Source: Synanceia verrucosa (Eukaryota; Chordata; Actinopteri; Perciformes; Synanceiidae). Taken from it: DNA of 64,000 nt. Below, piece after piece: positions 29,597-44,200 of this stretch. The stretch's first letter is position 1, and each line of letters opens with the position of its first letter. The notes under the pieces are model-generated. The model saw nothing but the letters and a program-made list of their open reading frames with translations, did no database searches and had not been told where the DNA came from. A program made the position numbers and the translations under genes. The stretch lies in assembly GCA_029721515.1 (NCBI GenBank), contig CM056567.1, forward strand, positions 630,007 through 694,006. Reading direction: 5' to 3'.

Positions 29597-31199
29597 CAGT
29601 CATGGAAAAAATTATTAGACCACCCTTGTTTTCTTCAATTTCTTGTTAATTTTAATGACTGTCTCAACTAAAGGTACATTTGTTTGGACAATTATAATGA
29701 TAACAACAATAATAGCTCATGAGAGTTTAATTTAAGTACTAAGGATTATTCATTTTCCATGGTTTTCTTGATAATAACCAAAATTACTTAAATTCTTACA
29801 TCAATAGCTTTGGCATTGTACACTTAAAAACACTACTTTTAAGCATTCCATGTTTTCTTTTCTGTTTGCTTTAAACACATGATACACACAAGAGTTAATA
29901 CTTGATTGCATAACCATTGTTTTTGATGACTGCAGCCATGCGTCTTGGCATGCTCTCCACCAGCTTCTGACATTGTTCTGCTGTCACAGCAGCCCATTCC
30001 TGTTGGACAAATTCAAACAAATTTTCTTTGTTTTTGGGCTTGTGGTTCTCCATTTTGAGTTTGATGATTTTCCACAGGTTTTCAATTGGATTAAGATCTG
30101 GTGATTGAGCAGGCCAAGGCATGGTGCTTGAATGTTGTGGTTCTCCATCCAGGCTTTAACTGACCTTGCCGTGTGGCAAGGGGCATTGTCTTGTTGGAAA
30201 ATCCAGTCATTCGAGGCAGGAAAGAGTTTTCCAGCTGATGGAAGAAGACTGTTTTCAAGGGTAGTCCTGTACTTGACCTGGTTCATTCGGCCTTCACACA
30301 ATTGCATTTGCCCTGTTCCACTCAGACTGAAACAACCCCAGATCATGACTGATCCACCCCATGTTTTACTGTAGGGGCAAGACAGTCTGGGTTGTAAGCT
30401 TCTCCAGGCTTCCTCCTAACCAGTAAGTTGGCTGGAGTGGGCATCAATTCAAAGTGGATTCATCAGTGAAGAGAACCTTAGCCCAATCATCAACAGTCCA
30501 ATCCTTGTGGTCTCGAGCAAAGAGTAACCGGGCCTTCCTCTGCCTTTCATTGATGAAGGGCTTCTTGCGTGCTCTGTGTGACTTCAAACCAGCTTCAACA
30601 AGTCGGTTTCGAACTGTCCTTGCCGAGCAAGTCACATTTCTCGACAGTGCCCACTCATTTTTAAGGTCCCTGGAGGTCTGGCGACGATTCCTGACACAGG
30701 AGCGGATGAGTGCACGGTCATCTCGTGGGGTAGAAAGGCGTTTCCTGCCACGGCCAGGTAGCAATTTGGTAGTGCCATGTTCAGCTTGTTTTTGTTGGAA
30801 TGAGCGGCTGTCTTGGAGATCTTCAGTTTTTCGCTACCTGTCTCTCACTCATGCCAATTTCCAGCAGTGCCAAGATGGCTGCCTTTGTTGCTTCACATAA
30901 TTCTTTTGTTTTAGGCATTATGTGAGAGCTGACAACTTCTGAGTTGTGCTACGGCTTGAATGTAAGCAGGAAACCACTCTAGGCCTTTGCATGTGCAGTG
31001 CTGCTTGTGACATGAAATGGACTCTTATATACCCTGGGAATCAATTAAGCTTAAGAATGTCAAATAGGACATAAAGTATTATGTGACCAGCTGCATTTTT
31101 TGTTGTGTTCATTGTATTATACGTTTAGTGGTACCAGATATTAGAATGAACAAGAAATTGAAGAAAACAAGGGTGGTCTAATAATTTTTTCCATGACTG
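29597..31199 (-). mobile_element. Tc1/mariner element with TA target duplication
   Basis: Perfect inverted ends of 51 bp (29597-29647 and 31149-31199) begin CAGTCATGGAAAAAATTATT. TA lies outside each end (29595-29596 and 31200-31201). About 1.6 kb long with a Tc1-type transposase relic inside. The identical ends argue for a fairly recent insertion even though the gene is broken. Confidence 0.95.
29895..30918 (-). pseudogene. broken Tc1-type transposase
   Basis: The minus-strand start MPKTKELCEATKAAILALL (ATG at 30918) is followed by a helix-turn-helix region. The frame is then lost after about 30 codons and resumes at 30764 and again near 30346 and 30122. Catalytic triad segments are still readable: LFTDEST, IFQQDNAPCHTA and WPAQSPDLNPIENLW, typical of Tc1 DD34E enzymes that cut and paste the element. 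At least two or three frameshifts separate these pieces, so no active protein is made here. Confidence 0.9.
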
Positions 31200-31201
31200 T
31201 A

Positions 31202-31905
<704 letters not shown>

Positions 31906-32290
31906 ATATGTGGGCCATCTATATCACCTGTGTGCTACAATTTCAATTCAGTAAACCTCCAGTTCTACAGGTGTAAATTATGTTTTATCTCTGGTTGCCA
32001 TGGTGAATGGAGGTATCGGGGCTCCATTGATGGTGGCTTTTTATTGTGGTAGGTGCACACGCTCAACTCAAGGTGAATACACTCAGAGTTGATTGAACTG
32101 ATTCATATCAGCTGTTCTGGAAGCAGAAACTCAGAGTTTCCCTTGTCAGGGTAAGTCGACTCAGAGTTCAGGCATAAACTCAGAGTTTGTTAAACCTCCT
32201 ACCTGGAATACCACCCAGGTTTTTCCTCAATGAACCTCGAGTTTCTCTCTGTCTCCACCCTCTTTGAGCCACACACGCTGTTTGATTTCC

Positions 32291-33402
32291 TCATTCATCC
32301 ATCCATCCATTCATTCATCCATCCATTCACCCATCCATTCATCCATTCATCTATCCATTCATCATCCATCCATTCATCCATCCATCCATCCATTCACCCA
32401 TCCATTCATCCATTCATCTATCCATTCATCATCCATCCATTCATCCATCCATCCATTCATCATCCATCCATCCATTCATCCATCCATTCATCATCCATCC
32501 ATCCATTCATCTATCATTCATCATCCATCCATTCATCTATCATTCATCATCCATCCATCCATTCATCCATCCATCCATCCATCCATCATCCATCCATTCA
32601 TCCATCCATTCATCATCCATCCAGTCATCATCCATTCATCATCCATCCAGTCATCATCCATTCATCATCCATCCATCCATTCATCATCCATTCATCATCC
32701 ATCCATCCATTCACCCATCCATCCATTCATCTATCCAGTCATCATTCATCCATCCATCCATCATCCATCCATCCATTCATCCATCCATTCATCATCCATC
32801 CAGTCATCATCCATTCATCATCCATCCAGTCATCATCCATTCATCATCCATTCATCATCCATCCATTCATCCATCCATTCATCTATCCAGTCATCATTCA
32901 TCCATCCACCCATCCATCCATCCATCCATTCATCATCCATCCAGTCATCATCCATCCATTCATTCATCCATCCATCCATTCATCCATCCATCATCCATCC
33001 ATCCATTCATCATCCATTCATCGTCCATCCATCCATTCATCGTCCGTCCATCCATTCATCCATCCATCGTCCATCCATCCATTCATCATCCATCATCCAT
33101 CCATTCAGCCATCCATCCATTCATCCATCCATCCATTCATCATCCATTCATCCATTCATCGTCCATCCATCCATTCATCCATTCATCGTCCATCCATCCA
33201 TCCATCCATCCATTCATCATCCATCCATCCATTCATCATCCATCCATCCATTCATCGTCCATCCATCCATTCATCCATTCATCGTCCATCCATCCATTCA
33301 TCCATCCATCATCCATCCATCCATTCATCATCCATTCATCCATCCATTCATCATCCATCATCCATCCATTCATTCATCCATCCATCCATCCATCCATCCA
33401 GT
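32291..33402. repeat. ATCC / CATCCATTCATC minisatellite
   Basis: About 1.1 kb of CATC and CATT tetranucleotides with ATCATCCATC and AGTCATCATC variants. It lies inside the Harbinger relic, just before the transposase fragment, and produces long spurious IHPSIHSS reading frames. Confidence 0.95.
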
Positions 33403-33429
33403 AGTCTAGTTCTGTCTTCTGTCACAATG

Positions 33430-33642
33430 ACATGTCCTTTCATTAATGATCCAGTGGATGAAGGAGCAGCATTACTGCACAGAGGATTATTAAATATTCC
33501 TATATTTGGAGATTGTTATCAGACCTCAGATGAGCGTCACAGTCACATGATCTACAGACACAAGCTAATCCGTCCTTACATTTACACCATCACAGTCATG
33601 CCTTCACATCACTGCGGTTCTTTGCAAACAGAAGTTTTTTGA
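33430..33642 (+). pseudogene. Harbinger transposase N-terminal fragment
   Basis: The frame carries MTCPFINDPVDEGAALLHRG, then IRPYIYTITV, before ending at 33642. The next conserved piece (LRFFANRSFL, about 33610-33640) is read one base out. Full PIF/Harbinger transposases are about 350-400 aa, and no DDE core is recognisable here. Confidence 0.55.
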
Positions 33643-34099
33643 TAAAATGTCAGAGATGCAGACTGTGGGATAAAACACCACACAGTCAAACAGCGAGGCT
33701 GCTTTAAAACGTAGAACATGATCAAAATGAGGGAGCTGCCTCCAGGACATTATGCTGCGCTCTTAACGATGTTTTTATTTCATATTAAGCTGCTGACAGG
33801 TGCGCTTCTCCCCTGCAGGATTACACCTAAATGAAACAACTACCACTCAGTTTCCCCTGTAAGATTATTGTGTTTTATTGCAAAGGACTACAGGTAAACT
33901 TACACACTGACCCGTCTTCCTCTCTTTTGCAGCTGCAGTTTTGCTTCCCTTCTTTCTAGAAGTCTCAGTTCAAGTGTGGTGAAAAACGCTGAACTCCAGG
34001 TGAAACTACTCTGATTGAACCAACTCAAATCAGCTGTTCAGAGTTCAGGGTTAACACACTCAGGGTTTGGTGAAACGGACCTCTGGTTCATTTCCAACA

Positions 34100-35500
34100 T
34101 GTGACTCCTTCTTGTTTTTTAAGTTCCTTATCTTAACAAGAAAATATTAAAGAAATGTTGGTCTGTTTAAATTAAATTCATATCCTCACCTTTGAGTCAT
34201 TTTTGAAACAGACTGATGAACAAAAGTACTTGTTTTTGGGTGTGATCAAACGTGACGTTAATAATTCATACAAACATCAGATATGAGAAGCTGTGGATGA
34301 TCGAGTCTCAGCTGTGATTTTAAACCTTCTCCTGCTCCTCAAAGGACTTTCACTGATCTCATTAACTATTCGCCTCGTTCCTGTGACCACGTCGTTTATG
34401 AAAGCCCATGATTCACACCAGAGGGTTTCCATGTGAAGACCAATGCTGACTGTCTGTGTTGTGGGACATTAGCATGGTTAGCATTACTCACTGAATCACT
34501 TCATTATACTGACAGAATAAAAGATGTTTCATGTTAAATGTTCAATAAAACCCAGGAGCCTTACAAACAACAGGACACATTTTCCTTCAGAATAAAAGCA
34601 CTTTAAAGAGTTTTTCACATTGAAATTCTTGAATGTGTTCGAGCTGATGGAAGGAAGAAAGAAGGCAATGAAAGGTTTTTAGTCGCAGGGACGAGTTTGA
34701 ACAGACTGCAGTGTTTCCTCTCCTCCACCAGACTTCACTCAGAAAAACAGAGATTTTAGCTGCTGTGGTTTTAAAGGCCTTTTCACTTTAAAGTCCTTTT
34801 AGCATCTTATCCAAATGTGACTGCTGCAACAACCTGTAAATAGAAATATGATTGCCTCTGGACTGATGTGGGAGAGGAAAATGCTAAAGCATTAAAACTT
34901 GTCCCTGAAGGTCAAACGTCTGATTTAAAAGCACTTCTCAGAGACCCGAACCTTCGTCCAGTTGCATTGATAAGAGTTTGTAGCTTGTGTTCGTGTCAAG
35001 GCATCAATTTCTTCATTTACACAAAAACAGGTTTCACTCACGTGAAAAGTACAAGAAAGTATTTTTGCTATTTAAGTTGCTTATCTGGTAAACTTTAGTC
35101 AGTTAGCAGGCTAACAGGTAGCAGGTTAACGGTGAGCAGGCTAACTGTTAGCAGTCTAATGGTAGCCAGCAAACTGTTAGCAGGCTAATGGTGAGTAGGC
35201 TAGCAGTTAGCAGGCTATAGGTAGCCAGCTAACCGTTAGCAGGCTAACGGTGAGCAGGCTAACTGTTAGCAGGCTGTAACATGCTGCTGCTGTTACAACA
35301 ATAGATCTGTGCTTCTCCTTCAATAGTGGTCAAAACAACAATAACAACAACAACAACTGCACAAATGATCAACACAAACAAATATTGGCTTCATCCCAGA
35401 AAGAAAACGGTAACAATTGTATGGTTGAATATGAAATGTAACTTCCCACCACGGCGATAACTGGAAATAAAAATAAGCAAGTATTTTTAAATAAAAACAT
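34100..35500. other. intergenic, small TTAGCAGGCTAAC repeat
   Basis: No gene seen. A small imperfect repeat of GTTAGCAGGCTAACGGTGAG units lies at about 35098-35280. Confidence 0.6.
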
Positions 35501-35511
35501 GCCGTTCACAC

Positions 35512-36315
35512 ACAGGTGTACTCCTACACAGGTGTAGTACTGTACACAGGTGTAGTACTACACAGGTGTACTCCTACACAGGTGTAGTACTGTACACAGG
35601 TATACAGTACTACACAGGTGTACTCCTACACAAGTGTAGTACTGTACACAGGTATACAGTACTACACAGGTGTACTCCTACACAAGTGTAGTACTGTACA
35701 CAGGTGTAGTACTACACAGGTGTACTCCTACACAGGTGTAGTACTGTACACAGGTGTACAGTACTACACAGGTGTACTCCTACACAGGTGTAGTACTGTA
35801 CACAGGTATACAGTACTACACAAGTGTAGTACTGTACACAGGTGTAGTAGTACACAGGTGTAGTAGTACACAGGTGTAGGAGTACACAGGTGTAGGAGTA
35901 CACAGGTGTAGTACTGTACACAGGTGTAGTACTGTACACAGGTGTACTCCTACACAGGTGTACTCCTACACAGGTGTAGTACTGTACACAGGTGTAGTAC
36001 TGTACACAGGTGTAGTAGTACACAGGTGTACTCCTACACAGGTGTGGTAGTACACAGGTGTAGTAGTACACAGGTGTGGTAGTACACAGGTGTGGTACAC
36101 AGGTGTGGTACCACACCTGTGTACCACACCTGTGTAGTACTGTACACAGGTGTGGTAGTACACAGGTGTAGTACTGTACACAGGTGTGGTAGTACACAGG
36201 TGTGGTACTGTACACAGGTGTGGTAGTACACAGGTGTAGTACTGTACACAGGTGTAGTACTGTACACAGGTGTGGTAGTACACAGGTGTGGTAGTACACA
36301 GGTGTGGTACTGTAC
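35512..36315. repeat. CAGGTGTAGTACTGTACA minisatellite
   Basis: Units of 14-18 bp mix ACACAGGTGTAGTACTGTAC, ACAGGTGTACTCCTAC and ACAGGTGTGGTAGTAC. Every unit carries the E-box CAGGTG. Parts are self-complementary, for example around 36100-36135. Confidence 0.93.
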
Positions 36316-36499
36316 AAACACTAGAATAAAGCCAACAGTCACACCTCGAACAGAAGAGTTAAAGTACTTGAAGCCTTTTGCTCTTCAATACTGAGAAATC
36401 AACATTCGTTTTAGTGGTTTTAACTGTTACTATAAAAACATTCACATCTTCAGGAAACCGAAAAATAAACTTTCTGTCAAACAGACAGATTTACAGTCT

Positions 36500-36760
36500 T
36501 TCGCTCTCATTCAGCCAATCAGCAGAGCCGCCTCTCCCACTGTTAATCACAGGAATGTATTTCTGGGGGCCAGTCGTTCATTAAATATGCAAATATACTG
36601 TCAACACACAATTTGAGCTGAGAGAAATCCAGTTCGTGGATCGTGGAGGAGGAGGAGGTCGTTGCATAAATCTGCTGTGAAGGAGTCGCTTCACTGCTAG
36701 GCGGCCATTTTGGCTCAACAGGAAGGAAACGGTTCAAGTGGAACAAAAGAGTTGATCTGA
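36500..36760. promoter_or_regulatory. possible cis-regulatory segment
   Basis: Contains a CCAAT box (AGCCAATCAG, 36513-36522), the octamer ATGCAAAT (36587-36594) and a YY1-like GCGGCCATTTTGG (36701-36713) within about 250 bp of otherwise unique sequence. It lies about 1.5 kb beyond the pi4kb 3' end. No linked exon was found, so an enhancer or orphan promoter is only a possibility. Confidence 0.3.
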
Positions 36761-36769
36761 AGCGTCTGA

Positions 36770-37690
36770 TCGGGCAGTCTGCAATGAATTCAATACTACA
36801 GCATTAGCGTTAGCATCTTTAGCATGTCATGTAGTGAAATTCAACAAGGACCTTTCTTCAAACAATTAAAATTATGAAGAGACAAATAATAATAATTTCC
36901 TTTTTTCACCAGACACTCATCACATTTGTGAAGAGTTTCCCTCAAGAAACAAATAAATGTGTTTAGATTTAAATGTTCGTCATTTCTCCATTCCAACAAA
37001 CACGACCGCTCTTTGTTTTTAGATGAAGACAGCACGCTAACGTTAGCATGTTGACGCTAAAATCATACTCACGTTTGTATTAGTATTAAAAAAAAAAATG
37101 CAACGCTAACAAACATCTGAGCACTTCGGCCAACATGCAGCATTTAGCACACTGTTAGCATGCATGCTCACAGTTAGCAAGTTGACGTGCTAATATTTAG
37201 CATGCTTAAAGTACAGCTGAGGCTAATGGTGTTCAGACATGGACGGGGCTAATCCATCCAGTAATCACAGCCTCAGCCTGGTTACTAACTTTACAGAATG
37301 CTAACATTAGCTTCCAGGTTAAATGCAGTTAGTTGTGATAAATGTCTGGTGAAAATACTTTTTAATTTCACTTCCTTTAGTCTTTGAACTTCTTCTTGTG
37401 CTTCTTTATCTCCTTCTTTCATTCAGAGACTTTTTGGACTTTTATTAAATTTTAATAAAATACTGGAGCTGCTTTCAAACCTAAGATATGAATTTAATTC
37501 CATTCATGTTTTTCTGAGGAAAGAACATCCTGATTCATTTCAAAATAAACTTGAATCTTCATCTCATAATTATGCGCCATTTTTTCGCAATAAAATTTAA
37601 CAGAGAAGAAATAAATAGAAGATAGTACAATGTAGGGTTTTGTAGATTTTATGGGGAATTTCTGTTGTATTTTCTTGTGAAAAACTTGTT
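36770..37690. other. intergenic, no gene seen
   Basis: AT-rich sequence with scattered GCTAAC/TTAGC motifs. Nothing beyond background was recognised. Confidence 0.5.
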
Positions 37691-37747
37691 GGGATTTGTT
37701 TATTAAAAAATTAATGAGTAAACTTCATGAACAGAATTTCTGTGAAG

Positions 37748-37753
37748 TTTATT
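37748..37753 (-). terminator. candidate poly(A) signal of pi4kb
   Basis: Plus-strand TTTATT reads AATAAA on the minus strand, about 480 bases past the pi4kb stop. A second one follows at 37699-37704. Either could end the transcript. Confidence 0.4.
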
Positions 37754-38065
37754 TTTAGGTGTTTTTCCTTCTGTGTTATTGCACATAAATCTGGATATTT
37801 GTCTGTTTTACTGTGAGCAGAACAACAGGAACCTTTCAAATAAAACCATAAAAACCAGAGGAACGAGCTTTGTGGTTCTGGAGAATCATCATTTCTGTCA
37901 AATGTAGAAATGAAACGATAAATAATACTGGTCCAAAGCTAAATCAAGTTTCACAGAAAGTTTAACTCAAGAAGCGACTCCACTCATTTTTCACTGAATC
38001 TGTTTTTCTTCTTTCTCTCTTTCTCCTCCAGGTAGGTTTTCTCCTCCACCTGCACAGGTCCACAC

Positions 38066-38140
38066 ACACCAGGTGAGACCAGGTGAGACCAGATGAGACC
38101 AGGTGAGACCAGATGAGACCAGGTGAGACCAGGTGGGCTG
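38066..38140. repeat. 10-bp repeat AGGTGAGACC / AGATGAGACC
   Basis: About seven tandem units lie in the pi4kb 3' UTR region, roughly 100 bases past the stop codon on the minus strand. Confidence 0.9.
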
Positions 38141-38235
38141 TCACGTTCAAATCAACTCCGTTTGACAGACGAGATGACAACATATTGGAGGTTGATCCAG
38201 AGCATGAGGTGAGGAGCAGCAGGTGAGTGGTGAGG

Positions 38236-41200
38236 TCACATGATGCCGTTGGTGACGTACTGGAAGGAGTCGTAGAGTTTGGTGGTGATGGACCTCATGG
38301 ATCCGTCCACCAGCTGCTCCACCAGCAGCTGCAGCTGCTCCTCCGTCAGGCTCATGTGGAAACGCTCCTTCAGGCCTCGGATGGTGCTGGAACCATGGAA
38401 ACAGGGCAGGTGGGAACCTGGAGGAGACGAGACGAGGAGTTTACTGAGGACATATACTGTGGCTTCAAACACACTTATTATCCTCCACCAGTGTCAGCTG
38501 CTCTAAGGTAACAGGATTACTGATCACCAGAAGACATGTCAACGTTTTGGTTAACTGTATTACAAAAAAATATCAAATCCCAGCATTGTTATTATTTAGC
38601 GATAGAGGTGTTAAATTCTTCAGGTATTTCCTGTCCTTTCTGAACAGAAAACAGTGTTTCAGTGGTTGTTTGTTATTCTGGATTCATTCCTGACTTCTCA
38701 GTGAATTATAGTGTTCTGGATCAAATATGGGTCTAAAAAGGTGAATTCCTCACTCCTCCATTCATGTTCTATCGTCTCCATTCATGATACATCATTTCTA
38801 TTCATGTTCTATCGTCTCCATTCATGTTCTATCGTCTCCATTCATGATACATCATCTCTATTCATGTTCTATCGTCTCTATTCATGATACATCGTCTCTA
38901 TTCATGTTCTATCGTCTCTATTCATGATACATCATCTCTATTCATGTTCTATCGTCTCCATTCATGTTCTATCGTCTCTATTCATGATACATCATCTCTA
39001 TTCATGATACATCATCTCTATTCATGATACATCGTCTCTATTCATGTTCTATCGTCTCTATTCATGATACATCGTCTCCATTCATGTTCTATCGTCTCTA
39101 TTCATGATACATCGTCTCCATTCATGTTCTATCGTCTCTATTCATGATACATCGTCTCCATTCATGTTCTATCGTCTCTATTCATGATACATCGTCTCCA
39201 TTCATGTTCTATCGTCTCTATTCATGATACATCGTCTCTATTCATGTTCTATCGTCTCTATTCATGATACATCATCTCTATTCATGTTCTATCGTCTCTA
39301 TTCATGATACATCGTCTCCATTCATGTTCTATCGTCTCTATTCATGATACATCGTCTCCATTCATGTTCTATCGTCTCTATTCATGATACATCGTCTCTA
39401 TTCATGTTCTATCGTCTCTATTCATGATACATCGTCTCCATTCATGTTCTATCGTCTCTATTCATGATACATCTTCTCTATTCATGTTCTATCGTCTCTA
39501 TTCATGATACATCGTCTCTATTCATGTTCTATCGTCTCTATTCATGATACATCGTCTCTATTCATGTTCTATCGTCTCTATTCATGATACATCGTCTCTA
39601 TTCATGTTCTATCGTCTCTATTCATGATACATCGTCTCTATTCATGTTCTATCGTCTCTATTCATGTTCTATCGTCTCTATTCATGTTCTATCGTCTCTA
39701 TTCATGATACATCGTCTCTATTCATGTTCTATCGTCTCTATTCATGATACATCGTCTCTATTCATGTTCTATCGTCTCTATTCATGATACATCGTCTCCA
39801 TTCATGTTCTATCGTCTCTATTCATGATACATCGTCTCTATTCATGTTCTATCGTCTCTATTCACGATACATCGTCTCCATTCATGTTCTATCGTCTCTA
39901 TTCATGTTCTATCGTCTCTATTCAGGATACATCGTCTCTATTCATGTTCTATCGTCTCCATTCATGTTCTATCGTCTCCATTCATGTTCTATCGTCTCTA
40001 TTCATGATACATCGTCTCTATTCATGATACATCGTCTCCATTCATGTTCTATCGTCTCCATTCATGTTCTATCGTCTCCATTCATGATACATCATTTCTA
40101 TTCATGTTCTATCGTCTCCATTCATGTTCTATCGTCTCTATTCATGTTCTATCGTCTCTATTCATGTTCTATCGTCTCCATTCATGTTCTATCGTCTCTA
40201 TTCATGTTCTATCGTCTCTATTCATGATACATCATCTCTATTCATGTTCTATCGTCTCCATTCATGTTCTATCATCTCTATTCATGATACATCATCTCTA
40301 TTCATGATACATCATCTCTATTCATGATACATCGTCTCTATTCATGTTCTATCGTCTCCATTCATGTTGTATCGTCTCCATTCATGTTCTATCGTCTCTA
40401 TTCATGATACATCATCTCTATTCATGATACATCGTCTCCATTCATGTTCTATCGTCTCTATTCATGATACATCGTCTCCATTCATGTTCTATCGTCTCTA
40501 TTCATGATACATCGTCTCCATTCATGTTCTATCGTCTCTATTCATGATACATCGTCTCCATTCATGTTCTATCGTCTCTATTCATGATACATCGTCTCTA
40601 TTCATGTTCTATCGTCTCTATTCATGATACATCGTCTCCATTCATGTTCTATCGTCTCTATTCATGATACATCGTCTCCATTCATGTTCTATCGTCTCTA
40701 TTCATGATACATCGTCTCTATTCATGTTCTATCGTCTCTATTCATGATACATCGTCTCTATTCATGTTCTATCGTCTCTATTCATGATACATCGTCTCTA
40801 TTCATGTTCTATCGTCTCTATTCATGATACATCGTCTCTATTCATGTTCTATCGTCTCTATTCATGTTCTATCGTCTCTATTCATGATACATCGTCTCTA
40901 TTCATGTTCTATCGTCTCTATTCATGATACATCGTCTCTATTCATGTTCTATCGTCTCTATTCATGATACATCGTCTCTATTCATGTTCTATCGTCTCTA
41001 TTCATGATACATCGTCTCCATTCATGTTCTATCGTCTCTATTCATGATACATCGTCTCCATTCATGTTCTATCGTCTCTATTCATGATACATCGTCTCCA
41101 TTCATGTTCTATCGTCTCTATTCATGATACATCGTCTCTATTCATGTTCTATCGTCTCTATTCATGATACATCGTCTCCATTCATGTTCTATCGTCTCTG

Positions 41201-44200
41201 TTCATGATACATCGTCTCTATTCTTGTTCTATCGTCTCTATTCATGATACATCGTCTCTATTCATGATACATCGTCTCTATTCATGATACATCGTCTCTA
41301 TTCATGTTCTATCGTCTCTATTCATGATACATCGTCTCTATTCATGATACATCGTCTCTATTCATGTTCTATCGTCTCTATTCATGATACATCGTCTCTA
41401 TTCATGTTCTATCGTCTCTATTCATGATACATCGTCTCTATTCATGTTCTATCGTCTCTATTCATGATACATCGTCTCCATTCATGTTCTATCGTCTCTA
41501 TTCATGATACATCGTCTCTATTCATGTTCTATCGTCTCTATTCATGATACATCGTCTCTATTCATGTTCTATCGTCTCTATTCATGATACATCGTCTCTA
41601 TTCATGTTCTATCGTCTCCATTCATGTTCTATCGTCTCCATTCATGTTCTATCGTCTCCATTCATGATACATCGTCTCCATTCATGATACATCGTCTCCA
41701 TTCATGATACATCGTCTCCATTCATGTTCTATCGTCTCCATTCATGTTCTATCGTCTCCATTCATGATACATCATTTCTATTCATGTTCTATGGTCTCTA
41801 TTCATGTTCTATCGTCTCTATTCATGTTCTATCGTCTCTATTCATGTTCTATCGTCTCTATTCATGATACATCATCTCCATTCATGTTCTATCGTCTCCA
41901 TTCATGTTCTATCGTCTCCATTCATGATACATCATCTCTATTCATGATACATCATCTCCATTCATGATACATCGTCTCCATTCATGTTGTATCGTCTCCA
42001 TTCATGTTCTATCGTCTCTATTCATGTTCTATCGTCTCTATTCATGATACATCGTCTCCATTCATGTTGTATCGTCTCCATTCATGTTCTATCGTCTCTA
42101 TTCATGATACATCATCTCTATTCATGATACATCGTCTCCATTCATGTTCTATCGTCTCTATTCATGATACATCGTCTCCATTCATGTTCTATCGTCTCTA
42201 TTCATGATACATCGTCTCTATTCATGTTCTATCGTCTCTATTCATGATACATCGTCTCCATTCATGTTCTATCGTCTCTATTCATGATACATCGTCTCTA
42301 TTCATGTTCTATCGTCTCTATTCATGATACATCGTCTCCATTCATGTTCTATCGTCTCTATTCATGATACATCGTCTCCATTCATGTTCTATCGTCTCTA
42401 TTCATGATACATCGTCTCTATTCATGTTCTATCGTCTCTATTCATGATACATCGTCTCTATTCATGTTCTATCGTCTCTATTCATGATACATCGTCTCTA
42501 TTCATGTTCTATCGTCTCTATTCATGTTCTATCGTCTCTATTCATGATACATCGTCTCTATTCATGTTCTATCGTCTCTATTCATGATACATCGTCTCTA
42601 TTCATGTTCTATCGTCTCTATTCATGATACATCGTCTCTATTCATGTTCTATCGTCTCTATTCATGATACATCGTCTCCATGTTCTATCGTCTCTATTCA
42701 TGATACATCGTCTCCATTCATGTTCTATCGTCTCTATTCATGATACATCGTCTCCATTCATGTTCTATCGTCTCTATTCATGTTCTATCGTCTCTATTCA
42801 CGTTCTATCGTCTCTATTCATGATACATCGTCTCCATTCATGTTCTATCGTCTCTGTTCATGATACATCGTCTCTATTCTTGTTCTATCGTCTCTATTCA
42901 TGATACATCGTCTCTATTCATGATACATCGTCTCTATTCATGTTCTATCGTCTCTATTCATGATACATCGTCTCTATTCATGATACATCGTCTCTATTCA
43001 TGTTCTATCGTCTCTATTCATGATACATCGTCTCTATTCATGTTCTATCGTCTCTATTCATGTTCTATCGTCTCTATTCATGATACATCGTCTCTATTCA
43101 TGTTCTATCGTCTCTATTCATGATACATCGTCTCTATTCATGTTCTATCGTCTCTATTCATGATACATCGTCTCTATTCATGTTCTATCGTCTCTATTCA
43201 TGTTCTATCGTCTCTATTCATGATACATCATCTCTATTCATGTTCTATCGTCTCTATTCATGTTCTATCGTCTCTATTCATGTTCTATCGTCTCTATTCA
43301 TGATACATCGTCTCCATTCATGTTCTATCGTCTCCATTCATGTTCTATCGTCTCCATTCATGTTCTATCGTCTCCATTCATGATACATCGTCTCCATTCA
43401 TGTTCTTTCGTCTCCATTCATGATACATCGTCTCCATTCATGTTCTATCGTCTCCATTCATGTTCTATCGTCTCCATTCATGTTCTATCGTCTCTATTCA
43501 TGATACATCGTCTCTATTCATGTTCTATCGTCTCCATTCATGTTCTATCGTCTCCATTCATGTTCTATCGTCTCCATTCATGATACATCGTCTCCATTCA
43601 TGATACATCGTCTCCATTCATGTTCTATCGTCTCCATTCATGTTCTATCGTCTCCATTCATGATACATCGTCTCCATTCATGTTCTATCGTCTCCATTCA
43701 TGTTCTATCGTCTCCATTCATGATACATCGTCTCCATTCATGTTCTATCGTCTCCATTCATGTTCTATCGTCTCCACTCATGATACATCGTCTCCATTCA
43801 TGTTCTATTGTCTCTATTCATGTTCTATCGTCTCTATTCATGATACATCATCTCTATTCATGTTCTATCGTCTCCATTCATGATACATCGTCTCTATTCA
43901 TGATACATCGTCTCCATTCATGTTCTATCGTCTCTATTCATGATACATCGTCTCTATTCATGTTCTATCGTCTCTATTCATGATACATCGTCTCCATTCA
44001 TGTTCTATCGTCTCCATTCATGTTCTATCGTCTCCATTCATGTTCTATCGTCTCCATTCATGTTCTATCGTCTCCATTCATGTTCTATCGTCTCTATTCA
44101 TGATACATCGTCTCCATTCATGTTCTATCGTCTCTATTCATGATACATCATCTCTATTCATGTTCTATCGTCTCTATTCATGATACATCGTCTCCATTCA

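Larger units (their letters stand above)
31990..34090 (+). mobile_element. decayed PIF/Harbinger element
   Basis: The left part (about 31990-32230) and right part (about 33985-34090) share CTCAGAGTT / CTCAGGGTTTGGTGAAAC-type terminal sequence. Between them lies a relic of a Harbinger transposase start, CPFINDPVDEGAALL, then further downstream LRFFANRSFL in another frame. I recognise this layout, including a simple ATTC repeat ahead of the coding exon, as a common fish Harbinger family. The exact termini and target duplication are not resolved. Confidence 0.6.

Noticed and set aside
32230..33642. 470-codon IHPSIHSS frame as one protein
   Set aside because: Most of it is the ATCC array. Only the last 70 codons resemble a Harbinger transposase start and are annotated separately as a fragment.
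36543..36746. 67-codon minus-strand frame (MFHLNRFLPVEPKWPP)
   Set aside because: No domain, no splice partners and no repeat relation. Length is within chance expectation. The segment is listed only as a possible regulatory region.
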